Below are positions 54,934 through 64,000 of a stretch of DNA of 64,000 nt, one piece after another. The position numbers and the translations under genes are program-made. Source of the stretch: Nitrobacter winogradskyi Nb-255 (GTDB taxonomy: Bacteria > Pseudomonadota > Alphaproteobacteria > Rhizobiales > Xanthobacteraceae); contig NC_007406.1 of assembly GCF_000012725.1 (NCBI RefSeq), forward strand, positions 124,001-188,000, given 5' to 3'. Position 1 is the stretch's first letter; each line of letters begins with the position of its first letter. The notes under the pieces were generated by a model. The model was not told the origin of the DNA. It searched no databases and saw nothing but the letters and a program-made list of their open reading frames with translations.

Positions 54934-55506
54934 TCACCGGCTTGCGCCGTTGCACCAGCTTTCGCGACGGCCGCCATGATAGACGCGGGCGAGGCCGCTC
55001 GCCAGCATCGCCGCCGAGACATCAGGCGTTCGCGCCGTAGCGGCGTCGGCGACCACGCGCCCTTGATATTTGTCGGGCCCGATATTGGCGATGGTGACGC
55101 CGCCCTCGCCGAGCAGATCGCGCAACCGGGCGCTAGCGGCTTTCGCCAGCCGGAACTCCTCGGCGCAGGAAGCTTTCATTTCCGCGGTGTCGATGCCGCG
55201 CAGCCGCACCCGCGTGGTCATGTCGAGGCCGGGCCACAAATGCACCAGCGCCTCGAAGGTGTCGCCGTCGATCGTCCTGATCACGTCGGCCTGGTGCCGC
55301 CCCGCCGCATCGGCGGCGCGAGCCCAGATCGCCCGTGCCTCCGTGGGCGTCCGGGGGTTGACCGCCCGTGGTGCGTCGATCCAGCTTCGGATCGGGAGCA
55401 TGGCGCCGGCCGCCACGCCCACGATAAAGATCCATGGCAGAACCGGCGACAACAGGTTGCGTCGGCGAGGCCCGGACCATGCATTTATTCTGCTGTATGG
55501 GTACAT
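54934..55506 (-). CDS. thermonuclease (SNase)-like exported protein
   Basis: A 190-residue protein with one N-terminal membrane segment (LPWIFIVGVAAGAMLPI) and a staphylococcal-nuclease-like OB fold: ADVIRTIDGDTFEAL, TTRVRLRGIDTAEMK, the CAEEFRLAKAASARLRDLL helix, YQGRVVADAATA and VSAAMLASGLARVYHG. The acid and arginines of the SNase active site appear present (DGDTF, RLRGIDTAE). Nuclease activity is inferred. Confidence 0.87.
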   Translation of the reverse strand: MYPYSRINAWSGPRRRNLLSPVLPWIFIVGVAAGAMLPIRSWIDAPRAVNPRTPTEARAIWARAADAAGRHQADVIRTIDGDTFEALVHLWPGLDMTTRVRLRGIDTAEMKASCAEEFRLAKAASARLRDLLGEGGVTIANIGPDKYQGRVVADAATARTPDVSAAMLASGLARVYHGGRRESWCNGASR

Positions 55507-55626
55507 ATTCCTAACATAGAGTGAGTCGCGCCGCCCGGCAAGTCTGCGCGAGCGGCGATCGGAGCGAAAAGCGCGCCGCTCGGAGCATGGTCCGTTCAAG
55601 TTGAAACGGACCATGCTCCGGAGATC

Positions 55627-55741
55627 ACTATCCGGTCGCATTTTCCCGCGGCGAAGCGGAAACCGGTTCGCGTGAAGAAAGCGCGTCAAAACAAGATCAT
55701 AGAGCCTCGCTTCTGATTCCATCAGAAGCGAAAAGGCTCTA
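55627..55741 (+). repeat. interspersed palindromic repeat, family B
   Basis: GGCGAAGCGGAAACCGGTTC, GCGTGAAGAAAGCGCGTC, GAGCCTCGCTTCTGATTCC and AGAAGCGAAAAGGCTCTAG: near complete. It ends at the stop codon of the SDHAF4-like gene. Confidence 0.9.
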
Positions 55742-55954
55742 GAAATCCGATGCGATGCCGCCGCGTTCCCAGTCGCCGAACCGGGTCGGTTCGGGACCTT
55801 CCGGCCCCTGAATCTCCTTGGGCGGCGCTGACGCATCGGTCTGCGCGGCGCGGCGAGCTTCCGCTTCGGCGAGCGCGCGCCGGGCTTCTGGAGAAAGCTG
55901 CTTGCGGGAGCGGGTCTCTCCGGTCCGCGATGACGCGGAAGGCTCATCGATCAT
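55739..55954 (-). CDS. DUF1674 / SDHAF4-like succinate dehydrogenase assembly factor
   Basis: A 71-residue protein ending in GPEPTRFGDWERGGIASDF, the diagnostic DUF1674 tail. The mitochondrial homologue SDHAF4 assists assembly of flavinated SdhA. The N-terminal part is Arg/Ser/Ala-rich and unstructured. ATG at 55954 has GGAGG seven bases upstream. It is divergent from rsmB, a common neighbour. Confidence 0.92.
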   Translation of the reverse strand: MIDEPSASSRTGETRSRKQLSPEARRALAEAEARRAAQTDASAPPKEIQGPEGPEPTRFGDWERGGIASDF

Positions 55955-56145
55955 GTCATCCTCCGATCGGCGCGACGAACGTATCGCGTGAAAAATTACC
56001 TCCACGGATCATGCCGCGAAAAACGCGAAGAGCGTGACGATTCTTATATTTGGCATATTCGCGTGTCACGAATTCGGACTGCCGCGGCGGGCGCACATCA
56101 AATGCGTCCACCGTCCCTGATTCCCTTAAGCGATGTGCCTGCCTC

Positions 56146-57498
56146 ATGCCGTCCACCAGATTCGCGCCGCCGACCGAAGCTCCGGGCCTCGCGGCCCGGC
56201 GCATCGCAGCGGATATCCTCGACGGTGTCCTGCATAAGCGACGCACCCTCGACGAACAACTCGAAGGCCCGACGGCGCATCCCGGCCTGAAAGCGCTTGC
56301 CGACCGCGACCGCGCCTTGATGCGACGCCTGGTGGCGACGATCCTGCGCCGGCTCGGCACCCTCGGTCATTTGCTGTCGCGGCTGCTCGATCGCGGCATT
56401 CCGACCGATGCGCCGCGCGCGCAGAGCGCGCTTCTGATCGGGGCGGCGCAGATTCTGTGGATGGATGTGCCGGATCATGCCGCGGTCGATCTGTCGGTGC
56501 GGCTCGTGCAATCCGATCGCCGCGCGGCGAAATATGCCGGATTGGTCAACGCGGTGCTGCGCCGATGCGCGCGCGAAGGCCAGTCCCTGATCGAGGAAGT
56601 CCGCTCGGAATCGCTCGATACGCCGTCATGGCTGATGGCGCGCTGGAGCGGCTACTACGGCGAGGGCACCGCGAAAGCGATTGCCGCCGCGATCAGCCAT
56701 GAGCCTGCCCTCGATCTCACCGTCAAAGCGAACGCCGCTCACTGGGCGACGCGGCTGCACGGCGAAACCTTGCCGACCGGAACGGTTCGCACCTCGTTGC
56801 ACGGCTCGGTGACGATGCTGCCGGGATTCTCCGAGGGGCAGTGGTGGGTCCAGGACGCCGCCGCCGCGCTGCCCGCGCGCCTGTTCGGCGATCTCAGAGG
56901 ACGGCGGGTCATCGACCTCTGCGCGGCGCCCGGCGGCAAGACCGCCCAACTCGTACAGGCCGGCGCGGAGGTGACCGCGATCGACCGGTCGCCGAACCGG
57001 GTGGCGCGGCTGCGCGAAAATCTTGGCCGTCTGTCGCTGGACGCGCGATCGCTCGTGGCCGACGCCATCGAATGGCAGGATGATGTCGCGGGCGACGGTT
57101 TCGACGGCGTGCTCGTCGACGCGCCTTGTTCCGCGACCGGCACCATCCGCCGTCATCCGGACGTGGCCTGGCTCAAGCAGGATTCCGATATCGCGGCGCT
57201 GACCGCCTTGCAGCAAAGGCTCCTGAACAAGGCGATCACGCTGCTCAGGCCCGGCGGAACGCTGGTCTACTGCACCTGTTCGCTGGAACCCGAGGAGGGT
57301 GAGCAGGTCGTTGCCGCGCTGCTTGCGACCGACACGGGGATCCGGCGCGTGCCGGTCAGCGCGGACGAAGTGGCGGGGCTCGCGGATATCGTGACGCCCG
57401 AGGGCGATCTGCGTACGTTGCCCTGCCATCTCGCGCATGATGATCCCACGCTCGGCGGATTAGACGGCTTCTACGCGGCGCGATTGACCAGGTCCTGA
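56146..57498 (+). CDS. rsmB: 16S rRNA (cytosine-967-C5)-methyltransferase
   Basis: Methylates C967 of 16S rRNA. The 450-residue product has an N-terminal NusB-like domain (RRIAADILDGVLHKRRTLDE to about residue 145) and a C-terminal SAM-dependent MTase: IDLCAAPGGKTAQL, DAPCSATGTIRRHPDVAW with Cys, and the catalytic YCTCSLEPEEGE. ATG at 56146 fits the family; an in-frame start at 56050 adds 32 unrelated residues. Confidence 0.95.
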   Translation: MPSTRFAPPTEAPGLAARRIAADILDGVLHKRRTLDEQLEGPTAHPGLKALADRDRALMRRLVATILRRLGTLGHLLSRLLDRGIPTDAPRAQSALLIGAAQILWMDVPDHAAVDLSVRLVQSDRRAAKYAGLVNAVLRRCAREGQSLIEEVRSESLDTPSWLMARWSGYYGEGTAKAIAAAISHEPALDLTVKANAAHWATRLHGETLPTGTVRTSLHGSVTMLPGFSEGQWWVQDAAAALPARLFGDLRGRRVIDLCAAPGGKTAQLVQAGAEVTAIDRSPNRVARLRENLGRLSLDARSLVADAIEWQDDVAGDGFDGVLVDAPCSATGTIRRHPDVAWLKQDSDIAALTALQQRLLNKAITLLRPGGTLVYCTCSLEPEEGEQVVAALLATDTGIRRVPVSADEVAGLADIVTPEGDLRTLPCHLAHDDPTLGGLDGFYAARLTRS

Positions 57499-57624
57499 TT
57501 CGCAAGGCGGAAGCGGAGATTCGCGGCATTTCAAGATGGTGCGTTGCCGGCCTTTCCGGATTAAAAGGATTCAGTCCTCATCTCCGCAAAGGGATTCGCG
57601 GCAATCCCCACATCGAAGGCGCGC

Positions 57625-59379
57625 GTGTCGGTCGCTCATCGCAGACGCATTTCAGCTCTGGTCGTCAGCCGTTTCGCGCGCCGGACGATGGCGCGCGCCG
57701 GCGACGGGCCTGCGGCGCTTTCGCGGCTATGGCCCGGCCGCGCCGACCGCCTGACCATCGCGCCGCACGACCTTCGGACGGCCGACGCCACCCGCGCCGC
57801 CGAGATCTATGCCGGCCGCTTCGTGTTCGCGGGCAAGATCGTCACCTGTCACTCCCGCTCGGTCTTCGACCTCGAACCGCCGTCCGAGGACTGGGAAGCC
57901 GCGCTGCTGGGCTTTGGCTGGCTGCGGCATCTGCGCGCCGCCGACACCGCGATCACCCGCGCCAACGCGCGATCGCTGGTAGAGGACTGGATCTCGAATC
58001 CGGCGCGCAGGCGGCCGGCGTGCCGGCGCGCCGACGTCATGTCGCGGCGCGTGATCTCGCTGCTGTCGCAGGCCCCGCTCGTGCTCGGCGAGGCGGACGG
58101 AAAGTTCTATCGCCGCTATCTGCGCGCGCTTGCCCGTGACATCCGCCTGCTTCGCTTTGGTTTGCACGATGCTCCTGACGGGGTGTCACGGCTGCAGGTC
58201 GTGATCGCGTTGTGTTACGCTTCACTGTGCCTTGCCAACCAGGCCCGCACCATCCGCAGCGCGACCCGCAAGCTCTCCGAGGAACTGCGGCGGCAGATCC
58301 TGCCCGACGGCGGTCATGTCTCGCGCAATCCCGGCGCCCTGATCGAACTGCTGATCGACTTGCTCCCGCTGCGGCAGACCTTCGCCGCGCGCAACATCGC
58401 GCCGCCGCCGGCGCTCTTGAACGCCATCGACCGCATGATGCCGATGCTGCGCTTCTTCCGCCACGGCGACGGCAGCTTCGCGCTGTTCAACGGCATGAGC
58501 AGCACGCCGTCCGACCTTCTGGCGACGCTCCTCGCCTATGACGACACCCGCGGCATACCGATGGCCAGCATGCCGCATACGGGCTTTCAGCGGATCGACG
58601 CCGGCGCGACGATCCTGATCGTCGATGCCGGGCTGCCGCCGCCGCCGAACCTCAGCGAGGAAGCTCATGCGGGCTGCCTGTCGTTCGAGCTGTCCTCCGG
58701 ACTGAACCGGATCGTCACAAATTGCGGAATGTCCTCGACCGGACGCGACACATGGCGCGTGTTCGCGCGCTCGACAGCCGCGCACTCCACGCTGGTCTGC
58801 CATCAGACATCCTCGTGTCAGTTCGTCGAACAGTCGGCGATGAAGCGGCTGCTCCAGGGGGCGCCGATCGTCAGCGGTCCGGCCCATGTCGAAAGCCTTC
58901 GCGAAACCATCGACGGCGGCGAGCGGCTGACGGCTTCGCATGACGGTTATCTCGCGCGGTTTGGCCTGATCCACCGACGCGTGCTGACGATGGCGCATGA
59001 CGGCTCGCGGCTGGAGGGCGAGGACATGCTGGAGCCGGCCCCCGGCGGCCGCATCAAGGGCAGCCAGATTCGTTACGCATTGCGGTTTCACCTGCATCCG
59101 TCCGTGAAGGCCACTCGCCTCGATGATGCGCATGGGGTGATGCTGGTGTTGCCGAACCGTGAGGTCTGGACGTTCGAGGCGACTCAAGACCGGGTCGAGC
59201 TTGAGGACAGCGTTTTTCTCGCCGGCAACGACGGTCCGCGGCGCACGGTGCAGATCGTGATCCACCAGAATGCGCGGGAAGTCTCACGGGTGCGCTGGGG
59301 TTTCGTGCGCTCGGCCACCTCGGCCGCGGCCACCAATGCTCGCCGTCAGGCACGGCGCGAGCCGGAATTGCCGCTGTAG
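57625..59379 (+). CDS. heparinase II/III family protein
   Basis: A 584-residue protein with the alpha-toroid N-terminal part (WEAALLGFGWLRHLRAADTA, DGGHVSRNPGALIELLIDLL) and the heparinase II/III beta-sandwich C-terminal domain (HSTLVCHQTSSCQF, HDGYLARFGLIHRR, GSQIRYALRFHLHPSVKATR). Family enzymes are polysaccharide lyases, but this uronate-lyase-like branch, conserved next to rsmB and purH in alphaproteobacteria, has no assigned substrate. Start is GTG at 57625 with AAGG upstream. No export signal is evident. Confidence 0.88.
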   Translation: MSVAHRRRISALVVSRFARRTMARAGDGPAALSRLWPGRADRLTIAPHDLRTADATRAAEIYAGRFVFAGKIVTCHSRSVFDLEPPSEDWEAALLGFGWLRHLRAADTAITRANARSLVEDWISNPARRRPACRRADVMSRRVISLLSQAPLVLGEADGKFYRRYLRALARDIRLLRFGLHDAPDGVSRLQVVIALCYASLCLANQARTIRSATRKLSEELRRQILPDGGHVSRNPGALIELLIDLLPLRQTFAARNIAPPPALLNAIDRMMPMLRFFRHGDGSFALFNGMSSTPSDLLATLLAYDDTRGIPMASMPHTGFQRIDAGATILIVDAGLPPPPNLSEEAHAGCLSFELSSGLNRIVTNCGMSSTGRDTWRVFARSTAAHSTLVCHQTSSCQFVEQSAMKRLLQGAPIVSGPAHVESLRETIDGGERLTASHDGYLARFGLIHRRVLTMAHDGSRLEGEDMLEPAPGGRIKGSQIRYALRFHLHPSVKATRLDDAHGVMLVLPNREVWTFEATQDRVELEDSVFLAGNDGPRRTVQIVIHQNAREVSRVRWGFVRSATSAAATNARRQARREPELPL

Positions 59380-59484
59380 GCGCGCATTCCGTCCGTGGTC
59401 GGCGCCTGCACATCGGACAACGCCGGTTTCATGCGCTGCGAAATCATGTTAACGGGCGGCCTTGATTTCCCCAGGATCGTCCTC

Positions 59485-61077
59485 ATGACCGACCGACCCC
59501 GCCGCGTGACCCGCGCCTTGCTTTCCGTTTCCGACAAGACCGGCCTGACCGAGTTCGCCCGCGCGCTTGCCGACCTCGGCGTCGAACTGGTCTCGACCGG
59601 CGGCACCGCCAAGGAAATCGCGGCGGCGGGATTGAAGGTCAGTGACGTCTCCGACCTGACGGGTTTTCCCGAAATGATGGACGGCCGGGTCAAGACGCTG
59701 CATCCGAAGGTGCATGGCGGCCTGCTCGCCATCCGCGACAACGCCGATCATGCGAAGTCCATGAAGGACCACGGCATCGCCCCGATCGATCTTTTGGTCG
59801 TCAATCTCTATCCGTTCGAATCAACGGTCGATAAAGGCGCCGCCTGCGAGGAGTGCATCGAGAATATCGACATCGGCGGCCCCGCGATGATTCGCGCCGC
59901 CGCCAAGAACCATGATGACGTAGCGGTCGTGGTCGAACCGCAGGATTATCAGGCGGTGCTTGACGAACTCAAGGCCAACGCGGGCGCGACGACGTTGAGC
60001 TTGCGCAAGCGCCTCGCCGCGAAAGCCTACGCCCGGACCGCCGCCTATGATGCGGCGATCTCCAACTGGTTCGCGGTGCAGCTTGAGACCGATGCGCCCG
60101 ACTATCGCGCCGTCGGCGGCCGTCTCGCGCAGAGGTTGCGCTATGGCGAGAATCCGCACCAGACCGCCGCGTTCTATCGCACGCCGGAGCGGCGCGCCGG
60201 CGTAGCCACCGCGCGGCAGTTGCAGGGCAAGGAACTGTCCTACAACAACATCAACGACACCGACGCGGCTTACGAGTGCGTCGCCGAATTCGATGCGGCG
60301 CGCACCGCGGCCTGCGTCATCATCAAGCACGCCAATCCCTGCGGTGTCGCGGAAGGCTCAAGCCTCACCGAAGCCTATCGCCGGGCGCTCGCCTGTGACC
60401 AGACCTCGGCCTATGGCGGCATCATAGCCTTCAACCGCACCATCGACGCCGACGCCGCCAATGCGGTGGCCGGCATCTTCACCGAAGTCATCATCGCGCC
60501 CGATGCGACCGAGGAGGCGATCGCGGTCATCGGCAAGCGCAAGAACCTGCGGCTGCTGCTGGCCGGCGGCCTGCCCGATCCGCGCGCGCGCGGCCTGACC
60601 GCGAAGACGGTCGCCGGCGGGCTTCTGGTGCAGGGCCGTGACAACGCCGTCATTGATGATATGTCACTGAAGGTCGTCACGAAGCGTCCGCCGACCGAGG
60701 CGGAGATGCGCGACCTGCGGTTCGCCTTCCGTGTCGCCAAGCACGTCAAGTCGAACACCATCGTCTATGCCAGGGATCTCGCCACCGTCGGCATCGGCGC
60801 GGGCCAGATGAGCCGCGTCGATTCCGCGCGCATCGCCGCGCGCAAGGCGGAAGATGCGGCGCGCGATCTGAAGCTCGCCGAGCCCTTGACCAAAGGCTCG
60901 GTCGTGGCGTCGGATGCGTTCTTTCCCTTCGCCGACGGCATGCTCGCCTGTATCAAAGCCGGCGCCACCGCGGTCATCCAGCCCGGCGGCTCCATGCGCG
61001 ACGAGGAGGTGATCAAGGCCGCCGACGAGCATGGCATCGCCATGGTGTTCACCGGCGTCAGGCATTTCCGTCATTAG
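59485..61077 (+). CDS. purH: bifunctional AICAR formyltransferase / IMP cyclohydrolase
   Basis: Last two steps of purine synthesis to IMP. The 530-residue product has the IMP cyclohydrolase domain ([47 protein letters not shown]) and the AICAR formyltransferase domain ([64 protein letters not shown]). Complete and canonical. It follows the heparinase-like gene as in many relatives. Confidence 0.97.
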   Translation: MTDRPRRVTRALLSVSDKTGLTEFARALADLGVELVSTGGTAKEIAAAGLKVSDVSDLTGFPEMMDGRVKTLHPKVHGGLLAIRDNADHAKSMKDHGIAPIDLLVVNLYPFESTVDKGAACEECIENIDIGGPAMIRAAAKNHDDVAVVVEPQDYQAVLDELKANAGATTLSLRKRLAAKAYARTAAYDAAISNWFAVQLETDAPDYRAVGGRLAQRLRYGENPHQTAAFYRTPERRAGVATARQLQGKELSYNNINDTDAAYECVAEFDAARTAACVIIKHANPCGVAEGSSLTEAYRRALACDQTSAYGGIIAFNRTIDADAANAVAGIFTEVIIAPDATEEAIAVIGKRKNLRLLLAGGLPDPRARGLTAKTVAGGLLVQGRDNAVIDDMSLKVVTKRPPTEAEMRDLRFAFRVAKHVKSNTIVYARDLATVGIGAGQMSRVDSARIAARKAEDAARDLKLAEPLTKGSVVASDAFFPFADGMLACIKAGATAVIQPGGSMRDEEVIKAADEHGIAMVFTGVRHFRH

Positions 61078-61127
61078 AGCGGCCGCCGGTCAAATGGAAT
61101 CAGCGCCGCCGCTCCAGTTAATTGATT

Positions 61128-61249
61128 GAGCATCGGATTTATCCCGAAACCGGTTCCCACTTTCGGGTCCGATGCTCTAGAGCATGATCCCGACTCGAAG
61201 GGCCGCGCCAGCGCAAAGTGGAAACCGGTTTTCGGATAAGATCATGCTC
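61128..61249. repeat. back-to-back pair of family A repeats
   Basis: One 50-bp copy in minus orientation (61128-61177: GAGCATCGGATTT, CCCGAAACCGGTTCCCAC, CCGATGCTC) is followed two bases later by a plus-orientation copy (61180-61249) that carries the GAAGGGCCGCGCCAGCGC insert also seen at 42906. Confidence 0.85.
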
Positions 61250-61294
61250 CATCAAAAAGTTAAGGCTAGAGCGTTTTCGAGCCGAACCAAACGG

Positions 61295-61954
61295 ATGAGA
61301 TCGGTGGCAGGCGGAGCGTTGCTGCTCCTTGGCGTGTCGTCGCTGCCCGCGCTCGCGGATGACGGCAAGGGCATCACCAGGCCGCCGGGCCGAGCGACAT
61401 CCTGCACGCCGTGTCACGGTCGGAACGGAGAAGGACAGCCGGTGCGTGGCATTCCACGCCTTGCCGGTCTCAACGCGGACTACTTTGAACGTCAGCTCGC
61501 GAGTTTCAAGAACGCCACGCGCAGAAACCGCATCATGCTGATGATCGCATCGGATCTGTCGGACGACGAAAGCAGGGCGCTCGCCAGCTACTATGCGGGC
61601 ATGTCGACACCGAAACCCCAAACCGCGCCCGCCGATCGAGCCGTGATCGCGGCCGGAGCGGAGCTTGCCGCGAACGGCGATCCGTCGAAAGACCTGCAGG
61701 GGTGTGGGCAGTGCCACGGCGCCGATGGCCTCGGCGCGGGAGCGGATTTTCCCCGTCTCGCGGGACAATCGGCGCTTTATATCGAGAAGGCGCTTCGGTC
61801 GTGGAAAGCCGGTGATCGCAAGAACGATCCCGGCGGCGTGATGGCTGATGTCGCGAACAAGCTGACCGACGACCAGATCAAAAGCGTTGCCGCCTATTAC
61901 GAGAGCCTGCCCATTGCGGCGGCGGCCCCGGCTCCGGAAGCCAACAAGCCGTGA
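61295..61954 (+). CDS. diheme cytochrome c4-like protein
   Basis: A 219-residue periplasmic electron carrier with a signal peptide (SVAGGALLLLGVSSLPALAD) and two class I cytochrome c domains: SCTPCHGRNGEGQ (heme 1) with the Met region of IMLMIASDLSDDE, and GCGQCHGADGLGAG (heme 2) with GVMADVANKLTDDQ. The Ala/Pro tail is short. It probably feeds electrons to an oxidase. The ATG at 61295 starts the signal peptide; longer frames run back through repeat DNA. Confidence 0.92.
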   Translation: MRSVAGGALLLLGVSSLPALADDGKGITRPPGRATSCTPCHGRNGEGQPVRGIPRLAGLNADYFERQLASFKNATRRNRIMLMIASDLSDDESRALASYYAGMSTPKPQTAPADRAVIAAGAELAANGDPSKDLQGCGQCHGADGLGAGADFPRLAGQSALYIEKALRSWKAGDRKNDPGGVMADVANKLTDDQIKSVAAYYESLPIAAAAPAPEANKP

Positions 61955-61975
61955 TCCGATTGCGGGCGGCTAGAG

Positions 61976-62087
61976 CATGATTGCTTTTGATTGAATCAGA
62001 AGCGAGGCTCCATGATATTGATTTGACGCGTTTTCTTCACGCGAGCAGGTCACCCACTTCGCTCGAAAACGCTTTAATCCCGCACGC
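61976..62087 (-). repeat. interspersed palindromic repeat, family B
   Basis: GATTGAATCAGAAGCGAGGC, TTGACGCGTTTTCTTCACGC and CACTTCGCTCGAAAACGCT. It fills the gap between convergent genes and overlaps the MFS stop by about 14 bases. Confidence 0.88.
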
Positions 62088-63462
62088 GCGACAGTAGCGC
62101 AAGCCCGGCGACGAAGAATAGCACCAGCACCGCCATGCCCGCTTTCTGGCTTGCGGTGACGGCGGTGATGAAGCCGATCAGCAGCGGACCGACGAACGAC
62201 GTCACTTTTCCGGTCAGCGCGAACAATCCGAAGAACTGGGTGATGCGCTCCTTCGGCGCCATCCTTATCAGCAGCGTGCGCGAGGCCGCCTGTAAAGGTC
62301 CGCCCGCGCCGCCGATCAGGCATCCGAGGATGAGATAGGCCTTCTCCGCCGGTGCGGCGAACAGGCCGCCGCCAGGCGAGGGCGGCGTCACGCTCACGAA
62401 CAGGATCGAGTCCTTGTCCACCATCAGGATCATGATGATCGACAACAACAAGACCGTCATGCTGGTCGCGATGACGGCCTTGGGCCCCACCCGATCGTCG
62501 AGCTTGCCGCCGATCCACGCGCCGAGCGCGCCGGCGATCGCAAGCAGCATCCCGAACGTTCCGATCTCGATGGTGTGCCAGCCGAACGTGCCCGCGGCAT
62601 AGATCCCGCCGAACGCGAACAGCGACACCAGCCCATCGGTGTAGATCATGTTGGCCAGCAGGAAGGTCGCCAGCGATCGCCGTTGCGGCAGTTCGCGGAG
62701 CGTGCCGCGCAGCCCGATCAGTCCTTCGCGGAGCGCCATCCGCACCGAGCGCTTCGCAGGAAGATCGGGCGTCAGCAAGAACATCGGCAGGACGAAGATG
62801 ATGAACCAGAGGCCCGTCAGCGGGCCGGTGATGCGATCGCCCTCGTGGGTGGCGGGATCGAGACCGAACAACGGAGTCATGCCGAACAGCGTCTTGCCGG
62901 TGGCGGGATTGGCGGCGAGGAAGCCCAGCACCAGGATCAGACTGAGGATGCCGCCGACATAGCCGGTGGCCCAGCCGGTCCCCGACAGGCGGCCGATCCT
63001 GTGCGGCGGCACCAGCGACGGCATCATCGCATTGTTGAACACGGTGGCGAACTCGACGCCGATGGTGGCGATGCCGTAGGCGATCAGCAGCGGCAGGATC
63101 ACGCCGGGGTCGCCGGGCTTGCCGATCCACATCAGGCTGGAGCCGATCACCAGCAGCGCGCCGAAGGCCGCGATCCACGGCTTGCGCCGGCCGTTGGCGT
63201 CGGCGATGGCGCCCAGCACCGGCGAGGCGAGCGCGATCACGAGGCCGGCCGCGCCGGTCGCGAATCCCCACAGCGATTGCCCCTCGGCGGGGGTCGCCGC
63301 CACGAAAGTCGCGAAATACGGCGCGAACACGAAGGTCGTGATCAGCGTGAAATAGGGCTGCGCCGCCCAATCGAACATGATCCAGCTGTTGATGGCGGTG
63401 CGAGAGGCATAACGCTCTCCGGGTTCCGCGCCATCCGCCGGTAAGGCTGTCGTCACCGCCAT
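62074..63462 (-). CDS. MFS transporter, UMF1/Atg22-like
   Basis: A 462-residue protein with 12 predicted membrane helices. MFDWAAQPYFTLITTFVFAP at the N-terminus and GPLQAASRTLLIRMAPKERI in the second half are the motifs of the UMF1/Vps22-like branch (YxiO in Bacillus). The substrate is unknown. It is divergent from the ggt gene. Confidence 0.88.
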   Translation of the reverse strand: MAVTTALPADGAEPGERYASRTAINSWIMFDWAAQPYFTLITTFVFAPYFATFVAATPAEGQSLWGFATGAAGLVIALASPVLGAIADANGRRKPWIAAFGALLVIGSSLMWIGKPGDPGVILPLLIAYGIATIGVEFATVFNNAMMPSLVPPHRIGRLSGTGWATGYVGGILSLILVLGFLAANPATGKTLFGMTPLFGLDPATHEGDRITGPLTGLWFIIFVLPMFLLTPDLPAKRSVRMALREGLIGLRGTLRELPQRRSLATFLLANMIYTDGLVSLFAFGGIYAAGTFGWHTIEIGTFGMLLAIAGALGAWIGGKLDDRVGPKAVIATSMTVLLLSIIMILMVDKDSILFVSVTPPSPGGGLFAAPAEKAYLILGCLIGGAGGPLQAASRTLLIRMAPKERITQFFGLFALTGKVTSFVGPLLIGFITAVTASQKAGMAVLVLFFVAGLALLSRVRD

Positions 63463-63583
63463 GCCGATATGTTCATGCCCGGTATGTTCCGTCGAATCGC
63501 GTGAGGCGTCTGACCCTGCGCCTCAATTCCTATAGCATCGTTCCTGTTAACGACAACGAATCCTCCAGATACGGGACCAATGG

Positions 63584-64000
63584 ATGATCCGCCGCGAGAT
63601 ACGCCGGTACGTATTTTTCCTGTTTGCGATGAGTGTAATCGTCGCATGGACGCCGTTGTCGTCGCTCGCCTTCGCGCAGGATGCGCGCGGCGCGGTCCCG
63701 GCGGTGACCTCCGACGCGATTCGTCCGGTCGCCGCCAAACACGGCATGGTGGTGGCGCAGGAGCGGCTCGCGGCCAGGATCGGCGCTGACGTACTCGCGC
63801 AGGGCGGCAATGCCGTCGATGCGGCGGTCGCGACCGGTTTCGCCCTGGCGGTCACCTATCCGCGCGCCGGAAACATCGGCGGCGGCGGGTTCATGCTGAT
63901 TCACCTGGCCGATTCCAGCCGTGACATCGCCATCGATTATCGCGAGACCGCGCCAGGCGCGACCGGACGCGACATCTTCCTCGGCGCCGACGGCAAGCCC
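63584..64000 (+). CDS. gamma-glutamyltransferase, N-terminal part (runs off window)
   Basis: Frame open from ATG at 63584 to the window end (139 codons). A signal peptide (RRYVFFLFAMSVIVAWTPLS) is followed by KHGMVVAQERLAARIGADVL, AQGGNAVDAAVATGFALAVT and NIGGGGFMLIHL, the start of the GGT precursor. The enzyme cleaves glutathione and related gamma-glutamyl compounds; the catalytic Thr lies beyond the window. Confidence 0.92.
   Translation, partial: MIRREIRRYVFFLFAMSVIVAWTPLSSLAFAQDARGAVPAVTSDAIRPVAAKHGMVVAQERLAARIGADVLAQGGNAVDAAVATGFALAVTYPRAGNIGGGGFMLIHLADSSRDIAIDYRETAPGATGRDIFLGADGKP

Overview
The window reads as the chromosome of an alphaproteobacterium of the Nitrobacteraceae/Bradyrhizobiaceae (Nitrobacter, Bradyrhizobium, Rhodopseudomonas type). 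Four things point there: very high GC with dense, mostly short-spaced genes; gene neighbourhoods typical of that family (maf-coaE-dnaQ/secB, timA-mltA-smr, regB-regA, hisB-hisH-hisA-hisF-hisE-coaA beside hslV-hslU, DUF1674-rsmB-heparinase-purH); a SAM-II riboswitch on metZ; and many copies of two interspersed palindromic repeat families. I lean towards Nitrobacter, because transposons with passenger genes of the type found here are, from memory, known from that genus. That is inference, not something the sequence proves.

Layout. 1-5.3 kb: end of maf, coaE, dnaQ, secB (reverse), then timA-mltA-smr. 5.4-7.4 kb: the redox two-component pair regB/regA. 7.5-12 kb: an mmcB-like gene, a glyoxalase-II-like hydrolase and a large hybrid histidine kinase with four PAS domains. 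12-18.4 kb: rsmI-yraN-gshB, a ComM-type ATPase and a second, membrane-bound hybrid kinase. 18.5-23.4 kb: a reverse-strand run hisB, DUF2628, hisH, hisA, hisF, hisE, coaA. 23.7-26.1 kb: hslV, a GNAT acetyltransferase and hslU. 26.4-34.2 kb: a PHB depolymerase, a YgjP-like metallopeptidase, PBP1A and glnD. 34.5-40.7 kb: hslO, apaG, an operon of OpgC plus two SGNH hydrolases, and metZ behind a SAM-II riboswitch. 40.9-45.1 kb: a long dCTP-deaminase-family protein, crcB behind a fluoride riboswitch, tRNA-Gly(CCC), a small exported protein and a SCO copper chaperone. 50.8-64 kb: a solute-binding protein, class I lysyl-tRNA synthetase, an L,D-transpeptidase, pyrE, a thermonuclease-like protein, an SDHAF4-like factor, rsmB, heparinase II/III-like, purH, a cytochrome c4-like diheme protein, an MFS transporter and the start of a gamma-glutamyltransferase.

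The accessory region is a 3671-bp transposable element at 45740-49410. It has perfect 23-bp terminal inverted repeats, an 8-bp target duplication and an IS1595/ISXO2-type transposase, and it interrupts a family-2 glycosyltransferase gene. Removing the element and one target copy restores the reading frame exactly, so the insertion looks recent. The element carries more than a transposase: at each end an inward-facing gene for a 153-residue coiled-coil/winged-helix protein, two hypothetical genes downstream of the transposase, a divergent XRE-type regulator that looks leaderless, and a structured non-coding stretch. That stretch has three tandem hairpins with near-identical 9-nt loops but different stems, a tRNA-like 71-mer on the opposite strand, and an intrinsic terminator. 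This structured stretch and the paired passenger proteins are the least explained things in the window.

Most other genes are housekeeping. Regulation visible in the DNA includes the two riboswitches, several translational overlaps (ATGA or GTGA) within operons, and palindromic sites near element genes. I ran no database searches; all family names come from motif recognition.
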